Source: AC-32 sp963716865 (GTDB lineage Bacteria; Actinomycetota; Thermoleophilia; Gaiellales; Gaiellaceae). From it: a DNA stretch of 64,000 bases. Shown one piece after another: positions 49,096 through 56,510 of the stretch; within the stretch, counting starts at the first letter, position 1; each line of letters starts with the position of its first letter. Both the position numbers and the translations under genes were made by a program. The stretch is from contig CAVQUF010000005.1 of the NCBI GenBank assembly GCA_963716865.1, positions 310,001 to 374,000 on the forward strand, given 5' to 3'. Under the pieces are notes generated by a model. The model saw only the letters and a list, made by a program, of their open reading frames with translations, ran no database searches and had not been told where the DNA came from.

Positions 49096-49325
49096 CAGGC
49101 GAGCTTCAGCGTCTTGAACGCCGCGGCGTTTAGGACCTTGGCGCCCGTTCTCCAGTAAGCGAAAAGCCCCCTGGATCCTGTGGGCAAATTACCCTGGCCG
49201 CTCCCGAACAGATGGGGCACGAGCTCGATGTTCATCCCGATCCGGTCGACGATCTTGTAGTACCGCGAGTAGTCGCCGATCACTCCGATCAGCTGGCCGG
49301 TCGGCGGACTGATAGGCGCGAGCAT
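49095..49325 (-). pseudogene. C-terminal fragment of HK97-type major capsid protein
   Basis: About 77 residues remain: IGDYSRYYKIVDRIGMNIEL, VPHLFGSGQGNLPTGSRGLF, AYWRTGAKVLNAAAFKTLKL. The pattern GD(Y/F)..Y.IVDRIGM, VPHLFG, PTG.RG..AYWR is that of the C-terminal part of HK97-fold phage capsid proteins. The 5' part (normally over 250 residues) is gone; the fragment runs directly into a cupin gene piece read on the other strand, marking a deletion or recombination junction near 49325. Confidence 0.7.
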
Positions 49326-49329
49326 GTCC

Positions 49330-49586
49330 GAGGTAAAGCCCGGCAACAGGCTCTGGCCGTATCACACACATCACGCAACGAGGAGTGGTGATCGTGCTAC
49401 GCGGCGAGCCGACACTCCGGACGCTCGAAGGTGAGCAAACCTTGAATGAGGGCGACGTCGTCTGCTTCCCTCGTGGCAAGGACGGCACACACCAGATCAT
49501 CAATGGCACCGACTCGCCGATCCGTGTGCTCATGTTGTCGTCGATGATCGGCCCCGACATCGTCGAGTACCTCGATACCGGGATGC
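49330..49586 (+). pseudogene. Cupin gene fragment, frameshifted
   Basis: Reads VKPGNRLWPYHTHHA (metal-binding HxHH region), then in other frames NEEW and VIVLRGEPTLRTLEGEQTL through DVVCFPRGKDGTHQIINGTD to IVEYLDTGM, where it stops matching. At least two single-base losses break it. The part from VLRG onward is nearly identical to the cupin remnant at 54729-55085, which lacks exactly the piece containing HTHH. Confidence 0.65.
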
Positions 49587-49786
49587 TCCCAGCGCTCGGC
49601 CAGCTCGGGAGATTGCTGAGTTGCGCCTGCGCGGGCATCAGCCGCAGACGTCGCCGAGCCTCGGCGAGCTCGAGCGGTCAGGCGTGCGCGAGCCCAGCAG
49701 GACGTCGAACTCGTCGAGGCTGGGATCGCTGAGCGAGGCGACGATCGGATAGCGGAAGGTCGGACCGCTCAGCGCGCAGCGCCGAG

Positions 49787-50032
49787 CTAGCGGCGGTCGA
49801 GCTTCTCGAAGGCGAGCACGTCGATGAACGTCGGCGGCGCTTCGCGCTCGAGCGCTCGGGCGAAGAGCGCAGTCGCGGCCACGATCCCCGTTCGAGCAGC
49901 TTCGTGAAGATGCTCTTGAAGCTCGAGGCGAACTGACGAGCGGTCGGTTTGGTGACGTGCGCGCGCCTTTCGGCGGCGTAGCTATGATGACCAGCGAGCT
50001 CGCCCTCGTTCGTGTGGCGGCCGCGGATCGTG
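49787..50032 (-). pseudogene. Possible remnant of an element gene
   Basis: Two minus-strand frames appear to join: AHVTKPTARQFASSFKSIFT then, after a one-base shift, IVAATALFARALEREAPPTF and a stop after DVLAFEKLDRR. Amino-acid make-up looks protein-like but no family is recognised and no start is clear. Between 49590 and 49780 I see nothing else coding. Confidence 0.2.
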
Positions 50033-50193
50033 CTGCTTGGCGAGCAGCGAAGGGCAGCAGGGTGCGGCAGTTCTTCAGACGGCTTCAAGCAGCCAGTCGC
50101 GGGGAGAAAGAGAAGACGGAGAGTGGAGACGGGAGGAGAAAGAGCGGGGAACGGCGGCCTCCGCGCGGGCGGGCGCGCGGGGGGGCGCACGGT

Positions 50194-50223
50194 CGGGATC
50201 TAGGGAACTACTACTAGATCCCG
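50194..50223. terminator. Hairpin downstream of the primase-helicase gene
   Basis: CGGGATCTAG / CTAGATCCCG, 10 perfect base pairs around a 10-base loop. Lies at the end of the leftward replication genes. Confidence 0.5.
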
Positions 50224-50229
50224 TATCTC

Positions 50230-51932
50230 CATACCCCCGCGCGCGCGAGGCGTTTGTACGCTCGACGAGCCAGCGCTTGACGAACCCAGCCTCTTCGCGT
50301 TCGGGGCGCGAACGAATGAGCCCCGCCCCGCTGAGATCCGAGCGAATATTCCGCACCGTCTTGGAGCGAGGCCGGTCCGTTCGGCGACCTGCCGGTCGAG
50401 CTCGTCTGACTCGATCGCCTCGCAGGCATCGAGCAGATCGAGGATCAGCTCGCGCGCCTGCTCGCTGTTCGAGCTTGGCTCTCGCTCGCCCGCGAGCAGC
50501 TCGTCGACGTCGGCATCGAGGCGCCGAGCGGCACGATCGCGGCGACGCTCTCGCTGAAGCCGGGCGGGAAGCGACGCTCGATCCGGTAGCTGAGCCCGGC
50601 CTCGGCGGCCGGCACCCGGTTCGCCTTGCGGTCGCGTACGTGAAGAACGCCCTGCGCGTCGAGCGCCGCAACCAGGACCGCGCGCGGGACCGCGATCCAG
50701 GCCGTCGAGCCGAGGATCTTCCCGACCGCGCTTCCGCTGCTCGCCTTGGTCGTGACGTGGCGCACGCCGACGAGTGGGCAGCGCAACTCGAGTGCCACGC
50801 CGACGAGTGGCATCAGCGCCTGCCGCACGTCTGATTCGCGGTCGGTGTTCGCCTCGCCGGTGTGGTTGCCCACCGGGTCGATCACGACCAGGCCGACGTC
50901 GCCGATTCTCTCGGCCAGCTCGAGCAGCCAGAGCGCATCGCCGGGCAGCCGAAACGCGCCCTTGACGCTGAAGACGCGCGCCGGCTCGCCCCCGGCCACG
51001 ACGAGCCGCGGCTTCAGGTCGATCTCGTCGGAATCCTCGGAGGCGATCACAATCGCGTTACGCGGCTGGCCGTACATCTCCCCGTTCGAGCAGCGGGCGA
51101 GCCAGTAGGCGCAGAGCGCGCCCTTGCCGATCCCCGGCCGCCCACCGAGCAGGATCAGCGCGTCGCGCTGCAGGAGCGGCTTCTCGACGTACTCGACCTC
51201 GCGCATCTCGACGTTCTCGAGGCTCGCGACGTGTACGCGGCCGTTGTCGGCACCTTTGTCGGCGCGTGCGGACTGGACCAGCTCGAGGAACTCCTCGCGG
51301 CCACCCGGCCAGTCGCACCAGTCGCCGCCTTCGACGGGCGGGCGCAGGCGCACCGTTCTGGCGCCGAGGAGCTTGGCAGCCTTAGCAGCGCCGCGGTCGC
51401 CCGCCTCGTCGGCGTCGTGGCCGAGGTAGATCGTCGCGCCGCGCGGGATCAGATCAGCCCAGGCGCGCTTGAAGGTGAGCGCACCCGCCGGCAGCACGAG
51501 CACCGCGGCGCTCTCGCCGACGAGCCCGTAGAGGCGCGCGCCGTCTGTCTCGCCCTCGGCCACGAACCAGTCGAGCGAGCCGCCCTTGCCGACGATCAGC
51601 GGCTCGAGGAAGACGCTCGGCGCAAGGGCGTCGCGCTCGCCGGTCGTGAGCTGGCGGAACTTGAGCGCGGTCACGACCTGGCGGCCGTCGAGCTCGACAA
51701 CCGAGGCCCAGGCGAGCCGGACCTCGCCGCTCGGATGCCGCACCTGCACGCGCGTACCGAGCGCTTCGAGCGAGTCGAGGGAGATCCGCCTCGCAGCCGC
51801 GAACTGCTCGACGCGCTCGCGCAGCGAGCCGTTCAACTCGCCGAGCGGCGTCAGCTTCGACCAGGCGGCCGAGTGGTCGCGGATCTTCTGACGCTGCTCG
51901 GCGTCGCGTTCTAGATGTTCGTAATCGCCCAT
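50230..51932 (-). pseudogene. Phage-type primase-helicase with frameshifted C-terminus
   Basis: From ATG 51932: a helical start, TOPRIM-like primase region (FVAEGETDGARLYGLVGE, GATIYLGHDADEAGDRGAAK) and a RepA/RecA-like ATPase with LILLGGRPGIGKGALCAYWL (Walker A) and GLVVIDPVGNHTGEANTDRE (Walker B). The first frame fails near 50570. A second frame carries RRLDADVDELLAGE and LILDLLDACEAIESDELDRQ, and a third the HTH-like KTVRNIRSDLSGAGLIRSRP. Both shifts look like lost single bases. The ATPase core is intact, so a truncated product of about 490 aa is still possible. Confidence 0.7.
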
Positions 51933-52336
51933 CCCTGCCCCGGGATCGCACGCGAGGTGAACAGGTACGTCTCGCCCTTGTGCTGGCCGAGTACAAGTGC
52001 CCAGTTGTGGCCGCACTCGCCGCTGATCGGGATCGCGATCGCGTCGCCCCGCCCATCCCAGGCGGCGCCGTACTCGTCGTGACTTGGCACCTCGACCGGG
52101 CCGGCTGCGTGCGTGTAGGTGTGCCCGCAGACGGGGCAGAGGAGACGTTGCCCGTAGCTCGTGTCGCGCTCGAGCGCAGGTCCGCAGACGACGGGCAGCG
52201 GGGTCAGGCCGAGCAGGTCGGTCATGCTCATGATGTCGCTGTCGGCCGCGGCTCGGCTCAGATCGCCGCCGTATGCCTCGACGACGCGACGGGGATAGCG
52301 GGTACTGACCTTGCGGAACCGCTCGGAATGAGACAC
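51911..52336 (-). CDS. Putative zinc-ribbon protein of the element
   Basis: 141 aa from GTG 52336, five bases after the SSB-like stop. Contains RLLCPVCGHTYTHAAGPVEV (CxxC) and IPISGECGHNWALVLGQHKG (a second Cys/His pair), which could bind zinc. Small proteins of this layout occur in actinobacterial prophages next to primases; function unknown. It overlaps the primase start by 22 bases. Confidence 0.6.
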   Translation of the reverse strand: MSHSERFRKVSTRYPRRVVEAYGGDLSRAAADSDIMSMTDLLGLTPLPVVCGPALERDTSYGQRLLCPVCGHTYTHAAGPVEVPSHDEYGAAWDGRGDAIAIPISGECGHNWALVLGQHKGETYLFTSRAIPGQGWAITNI

Positions 52337-52340
52337 CCGG

Positions 52341-52907
52341 CTAGAAGGGCGCATCGTCGTCGTCCTCGAAGCTCGGCCGCTGCTCCTGCCGCGAGGCGTC
52401 TTCCTGCTCCTCGGTCGACGGAACCATGGCTTCCGGCGACGGCCGCCTGGGGTCCTCGTCGCCGCTCGAGCCGGTCCGGTCGATCGCGACGGCGTAGCTC
52501 GCGGCCTCGACGTCGCTGTCGCCGATCGGTGACATACCGCGGTAGGCGATCGCCACGAAGTCACCCGTGCGCGCGAGGCGACTGGCCGGCGGAACCGTCT
52601 CGCCGCTCCGATCGTCGCCAAGCGCCTCCTTCGGCGCGATCAGCTTGTAGCGCGCTTGCGCATGCCAGGTGTAGACGGCGCGATCACCCTCGGCGCTGCG
52701 GAGCACGAGCACCGCGCATTGCACCGAGGCGTCGCCTCGCTTATGCCCCGTCTGCCAGCCCAGCACCTTGCCGCTGATCGAGTCGCCGCGTTCCTTCGGA
52801 ACCCAGGGCTCGGCCTCGCTTGTCTGCTCGGCGAGCCGCTCGAGCCGTTCCAGCTCGGCCGGGCTGAGCCCATCGGGCTCGCCTGTTAGTGTTTCCTGTG
52901 ACGACAA
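52341..52907 (-). CDS. SSB-like single-strand DNA-binding protein, TTG start
   Basis: 188 aa. Middle part is OB-fold-like (GDSISGKVLGWQTGHKRGDA, VYTWHAQARYKLIAPKEALG, LARTGDFVAIAYRGM). The C-terminus is disordered and ends FEDDDDAPF, nearly the acidic tip of bacterial SSB that recruits primase and helicase. The only start with a proper SD (AGAGGAGA, six bases before) is TTG 52907; no ATG/GTG lies downstream before the folded part. Begins the leftward replication set; divergent from the HTH gene. The whole sequence is too divergent to call it plain ssb. Confidence 0.55.
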   Translation of the reverse strand: MSSQETLTGEPDGLSPAELERLERLAEQTSEAEPWVPKERGDSISGKVLGWQTGHKRGDASVQCAVLVLRSAEGDRAVYTWHAQARYKLIAPKEALGDDRSGETVPPASRLARTGDFVAIAYRGMSPIGDSDVEAASYAVAIDRTGSSGDEDPRRPSPEAMVPSTEEQEDASRQEQRPSFEDDDDAPF

Positions 52908-52927
52908 CGTGATCTCCTCTCCATCTG

Positions 52928-52951
52928 ACGGCCGGGCTGATTCCCGGCCGT
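52928..52951. promoter_or_regulatory. Palindrome between divergent SSB-like and HTH genes
   Basis: ACGGCCGGG / CCCGGCCGT around CTGATT. It lies in the 73-bp divergent gap, where a repressor operator of a phage-like element would be expected. Confidence 0.4.
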
Positions 52952-52980
52952 TCGTTTTCAGGCCGCGATGCGCTTGCGAG

Positions 52981-53322
52981 GTGGACCTCCCGACCAACGC
53001 GCTGCTCCGCGATGTTCCGCTGGCACGCATCGAAGCCGCTGCGAATGCCGACGAACGCATCCGCCGCTGGGTGGCCGATGGTGTTCGCGCGAAGGCGCAG
53101 CCGCGGCAGAAGCTCAAGCGCCCAGCCTCGCGCCGACTCGACGAGCAGTTTTACGGCGAGGTGGCCGTCGCCTACATCGACGCCGTCGTGTACGGCCTGT
53201 CGCCGGCAAAGACGCTGGCCGAGGACAGCGACACTCCCCAAGGCACCGTCAACCGCTGGATCGCCAAGGCTCGGGAGCTCGGACACCTGCCCCCGGCCGA
53301 GCCGGGAAAGGTGAGCGCCTGA
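52981..53322 (+). CDS. Helix-turn-helix protein upstream of integrase
   Basis: 113 aa from GTG 52981. The C-terminal half reads EVAVAYIDAVVYGLSPAKTL, then DTPQGTVNRWIAKARELG, a typical HTH of proteins lying just before tyrosine integrases in actinobacterial elements; they probably act as excision or replication regulators. The stop overlaps the integrase ATG by one base, so the two are coupled. A weak SD only. Confidence 0.65.
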   Translation: MDLPTNALLRDVPLARIEAAANADERIRRWVADGVRAKAQPRQKLKRPASRRLDEQFYGEVAVAYIDAVVYGLSPAKTLAEDSDTPQGTVNRWIAKARELGHLPPAEPGKVSA

Positions 53323-54358
53323 TGGCTAGCGCGTGGATCGCCACCCGCACGGCGAAGGACGGCTCGAAACGCCACCGCGTCGAGTATCGAGCGGGAGGGC
53401 GTGAGGCGCCGATTTGCTACGGCGGCTCGTTCCGAACCCTGCGGGAGGCGAAGACCCGCCGCGCTGCGATCGCGGGCGAGTTGGCCGCGCTGCGGCTGCC
53501 GGAGCTACGACTCGCCGCGCCGGAGCAGGCGCCGACGCTTGCTCAGGCTGCCGAATGCTGGCAGGCATCGCGCGTCGACGTCTCCGAGGGAACCGCGCAG
53601 ACCTACCGCGTCGCACTCGGCCGGCTTCTCCCCCACTTCGGCGACACCGCCGCCGAGCGGATCGACGCGCAGGCCGTCGCCGATCTCGTCGGCGAGCTCC
53701 ACGGCGCCGGCCTCAAGAAGCAGACGATCCGAAAGACGGTCTCGGTGCTGGCGATGGTGCTCGACCATGCCCGCGTGCAGCCGAACCCGGCCCGCGACAA
53801 GTTGACCGTGAAGATGCCGCGAGAGGAGCGGCGCGAGCTGCAACCCGCCGACAGCCGAGCACGTCGAGGCCGTCGTTCGCCTACTCCCCACTCGCTACCG
53901 CCTGCCCGCACTCGTGCTCGACGCGACCGGAATGCGCATCGGCGAGGCTCGAGGGGCTGACCTGGGGCGACGTCGACGAGCCGCGGCAGCGCTGGCGCGT
54001 CTCCGGCGTCGTGGCGAAGACCGGGCGCGCGCGTTGGGTGCCGGTCCCGGATGTGCTCTTCGAGGCCGTCACGCGGCTCGTGGCGCGCGAGGACCGCATT
54101 CCTGAGCGGCCCGTCTTCCAGGGCTTCGGCGGCGACCGTTTCCGCACCGCGATCACCCGCGCCTGTACCGCGGCCGGCGTGCCGCAGTTCTCGCCGCACG
54201 ACCTGAGACACCGCCGCGTGTCGCTGCTTCACCTGGGCGGGATGCCGTGGGCGCGGATCGGTGAGCTCGTCGGCCACGACGACCTCATGACGACGGCGCG
54301 CACCTATACGCACGTCGTCGCCGAGGGCGAGCTCGACTACGAACAGATGCTGACATGA
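53322..54358 (+). pseudogene. int: Tyrosine integrase with two single-base frameshifts
   Basis: Three frames join to a 344-aa tyrosine recombinase. N-terminal AP2-like DNA-binding part (WIATRTAKDGSKRHRVEYRA), SAM-like core-binding domain (PTLAQAAECWQASRVDVSEG), then the catalytic domain: Arg in LDATGMRIGE, PHDLRHRRVSLLHLGG (His, Arg), LVGHDD and the Tyr in ARTYTHVV. Extra bases sit at about 53838 (CCC for CC, giving ELQPPTAEHV) and about 53947 (GAGGCTC for GAGCTC, giving GELEGLTWGDV). Removing both gives an exact multiple of three. All catalytic residues are kept. Confidence 0.8.
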
Positions 54359-54550
54359 GCCGAAAGGTCGAAGAACTCGAAGCCGCCATCCGCGAGCTCG
54401 CCGTCGATGGCGAGAGCACTTACGAGGAGATATGGGAAGCGCTCGTCGAGCACTTCGGCCTCCGGGAAGCTCGACTTTCGGCTCCGTCTGCAACGACGAG
54501 AGCGGGACGAGCGCGCGCTCCGTGAGGAGCTGAATCGCCCCGAAACGTGA
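54355..54550 (+). pseudogene. Small protein coupled to integrase, one-base frameshift
   Basis: Starts ATG inside the integrase stop (ATGA): SRKVEELEAAIRELAVDGES, then TYEEIWEALVEHFGLR. With one G removed from CGGGAAG (about 54468) it continues KLDFRLRLQRRERDERALRE and stops after ELNRPET, 64 aa in all. A charged helical protein, possibly an excision or accessory factor; no family recognised. As written, the frame ends earlier in an unrelated tail. Confidence 0.45.
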
Positions 54551-54566
54551 CCGCACGCGCTCGCGC

Positions 54567-54591
54567 GGTGCTACCCCCCGTGCTGCCTCAG
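54567..54591 (+). promoter_or_regulatory. Arm-type repeat near right end of element
   Basis: GGTGCTACCCCCC then GTGCTGCCTCAG, matching the left copy at 48409-48433 at 24 of 25 positions, in the same orientation. About 29 bp inside attR. Confidence 0.5.
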
Positions 54592-54619
54592 CGCTGAAAA
54601 GCTGCCGATTTGCAGGGCT

Positions 54620-54640
54620 GTTCGAATCCCGTATGCGCCT
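54620..54640 (+). repeat. attR core
   Basis: Second copy of the 21-bp tRNA-Glu 3' end. Here only the 3' end is present, so this is the displaced original chromosomal end. Confidence 0.85.
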
Positions 54641-54650
54641 CTCACTGTCA

Positions 54651-54679
54651 CATGGTTAGCCGGCTTCGGCTCAACCATG
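54651..54679 (+). terminator. Original tRNA-Glu terminator hairpin beyond attR
   Basis: CATGGTT / AACCATG lower stem and AGCCG / CGGCT upper stem with GCTT loop and one bulged C. Starts 10 bases after attR. It would have followed tRNA-Glu before the insertion. Confidence 0.5.
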
Positions 54680-54728
54680 CGGGTCGCGAGGTGGGGAATG
54701 TCACCTGAAGCAGGGCTAGAGTTCGCTG

Positions 54729-55085
54729 AATGAAGATCTTCAACCTGTACGGCGACGAGTGGGACGAAACGAGAGACCGTGAGGGCTGGCTTATCAAGGA
54801 GGCATTCGAGTGCTACGCGGCGACCCGACACTCCGGACGCCCGAAGGTGAGCAAACCTTGAAGGAGGGCGACGTCGTCTGCTTCCCGCGCGGCAAAGACG
54901 GCGCACACCAGATCATCAACGGCACCGACTCGCCGATCCGTGTGCTCATGTTGTCGTCGATGATCGGCCCCGACATCGTCGAGTACCTCGATACCGGGAA
55001 GGTGTTCGCCAGGAGCCTCGCGGGCGAGCCGATCATGCTTGCGCGGCCGGGACCTACCGTCGAGTACTGGGAAGGCGAGGAATAG
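54729..55085 (+). pseudogene. Cupin-domain gene with internal deletion
   Basis: Begins with a normal cupin start, KIFNLYGDEWDETRDREGWL, then jumps in another frame to VLRGDPTLRTPEGEQTLKEG, VVCFPRGKDGAHQIINGTDS and ends ARPGPTVEYWEGEE. The middle of the barrel, including the metal-binding HxHH region, is missing; that region survives in the fragment at 49330-49586. Around 45-50 residues are lost. Formerly a single-domain cupin of unknown enzymatic role. Confidence 0.65.
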
Positions 55086-55503
55086 CGGAAGGAAGCCGCG
55101 CGCGGCGCCGGAAGCTAGGACGAGCGGTACCAGCCAGGGCGGGAACCTGACCTGGGCCAGTGTTCGGGAATGACCCCTGATCGCGCTGCGATGGTCATGC
55201 CGGGCGCATCACCGCGACCCCAGCACCGTTCCTAGCGTTCCGGTGCGGGCCACATTTTTCTCTCCCCTGTCGACGTCACCACAAGTTCCACACAATCCTG
55301 ACGACTACTGAGTTTAGGCCGAGGAGCGGGCCTGGTTCGGGCTTTTGGGGGACTGAACCAGGCCCCCCTCGGCCCTATGCGCCGCAAGCCCAGGGGCAAG
55401 CGCTTGTAGGCGAGCTCGGCGTGCTGCGCCCGGCCTTCGGGAATAAGGGACGCCGGCGGGTGTCTTTGGCAGCAGAACGTCAATCCGACAGAGAGGAACA
55501 GCA
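55086..55503. other. Non-coding stretch with one large hairpin
   Basis: No convincing gene. The short frames here lack ribosome-binding sites and recognisable sequence. The only clear structure is the hairpin at 55319-55372. Confidence 0.5.
55319..55372. terminator. Large hairpin in intergenic region
   Basis: Outer stem CCGAGG / CCTCGG and inner stem GGGCCTGGTTC / GAACCAGGCCC, in all 17 pairs with a small internal loop and a 16-base loop. Could terminate the cupin transcript or be a small structured element. Confidence 0.4.
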
Positions 55504-55741
55504 TGTCTCGCACGTTCCGCGCCGCGCTCGCCGTTGCCGCAAGCGTGCGCTATCGCTCGTGATCCGCGACCGCGCTTCGATCCACGACTTTCACCTGACC
55601 GGGCCCGGACTGGACCGCATGCTGACGACGGTGGGCTTCACAGGGACGAAGAGCTTCGTCCTCAAGCTCAAGAAGGGCGCCTACCGCTACTTCTGCGACC
55701 CGCACTCCGCCGAGATGCACGGGGGCTTCCGGGTCGTCTGA
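55504..55741 (+). pseudogene. Cupredoxin (plastocyanin-like) gene remnant
   Basis: Starts with SD (GAGAGGAA) and a signal peptide start SRTFRAALAVAASV, then after a one-base shift continues LSLV and joins DRASIHDFHLTGPGLD, LKLKKGAYRYFCDPHSAEMH and GGFRVV. The copper-ligand loop CDPHSAEM (Cys, His, Met) and the His in IHDFH are kept, but the N-terminal half of the barrel is missing. Hence a deletion plus a frameshift in what was an exported blue-copper-like protein. Confidence 0.6.
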
Positions 55742-55949
55742 CGCGCTCGTCGAGCCGGCCCGCTTTACACCGGCGAGCCGGCTCACAGCCCCTCGATAGC
55801 GATCGTCGGGAGGCGCCACTCGGCGAGGATCGTCGACGCGCATAGCCTGAGCGCGTACGCCTGATCTACGCCCTCGCCTACGACTCGGGAAGCGATCGAG
55901 ACCTTCTTGCCCTTGACGACAGCCGGTTCCGCTCGGGTAGAACTCGGTC

Positions 55950-56243
55950 GTGGCGATGTTCCTCGTCCGGATCCGTCAGTCGGGCCCGCGGTGGGATCCG
56001 TCCAGGCCGATGGAGGAGCAGTCGGACTGGGACGCGCACGCTGCCTTCATGGACGAGCTCGTGAACGACGGCTTCATCGTCCTGGGCGGCCCGCTCGCCG
56101 CCGAGCGCCAGGTCGCGCACGCGATCGAGGCCGAGTCGGAGGAGGCGATCCGCGCGACATTCGCGCGCGATCCGTGGAGCGAGACCCATCTCGTGATCGA
56201 CCGGATCGAGCCGTGGACGATCCGGCTCGACGGCCGGCGCTAG
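55950..56243 (+). CDS. YciI-like (YCII domain) protein
   Basis: 97 aa: FLVRIRQSGPRWDPSRPMEE, FMDELVNDGFIVLGGPLAAE, then DPWSETHLVIDRIEPWTIRL. This is the ferredoxin-like YCII-related fold, small soluble proteins with a conserved His/Asp pair, often next to sigma factors or in catabolic clusters; activity usually unknown. GTG 55950 or ATG 55956 may be the start. Confidence 0.75.
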   Translation: MAMFLVRIRQSGPRWDPSRPMEEQSDWDAHAAFMDELVNDGFIVLGGPLAAERQVAHAIEAESEEAIRATFARDPWSETHLVIDRIEPWTIRLDGRR

Positions 56244-56279
56244 CTCCAGTTCGCCCGCGAGAGTGCCGATGCTCTCGGC

Positions 56280-56504
56280 GTGTGGGTCCTGATCCCACTT
56301 GCAGGGTTCGCGTTCGGCCTCGCCCTCGGGCGCTGGTGGGCGCTCGTGGGGGTCGTTCCGCTGCCGGTGTGGATCCTTGCGTCGAATGACGTCGAAGGGC
56401 ACATCGCCCTCTGGATCGCGACGATGCTCTCGTTGCTGCTCGTGTGCGCGATCGGGTCGGGTGTCGCCCTCCGGCGGCTGAGCCGCCGCAGCCTGCGCGC
56501 CTAG
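56280..56504 (+). CDS. Small membrane protein
   Basis: 74 aa, two membrane segments (VLIPLAGFAFGLALGRWWAL and ALWIATMLSLLLVCAIGSGV) and a basic tail (LRRLSRRSLRA). GTG start 37 bp after the YciI-like gene, so possibly co-transcribed. No family recognised. Confidence 0.5.
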   Translation: MWVLIPLAGFAFGLALGRWWALVGVVPLPVWILASNDVEGHIALWIATMLSLLLVCAIGSGVALRRLSRRSLRA

Positions 56505-56510
56505 CTCACG

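Larger units (their letters stand above)
48311..54640. mobile_element. Decayed prophage-like integrative element in tRNA-Glu
   Basis: 6.3 kb bounded by a perfect 21-bp direct repeat that is the 3' end of tRNA-Glu. It has, near the right end and reading outward, an HTH gene, a tyrosine integrase and a small coupled gene. A leftward set carries an SSB-like protein, a zinc protein and a primase-helicase, and the left part has an HK97-type capsid fragment. No terminase, portal or tail genes remain. Several reading frames are broken, so it is probably not mobile now. Confidence 0.8.

Noticed and set aside
55232..55513. 93-codon minus-strand frame in the gap after the cupin remnant
   Set aside because: Crosses a 17-pair hairpin, no domain, no SD and odd composition.
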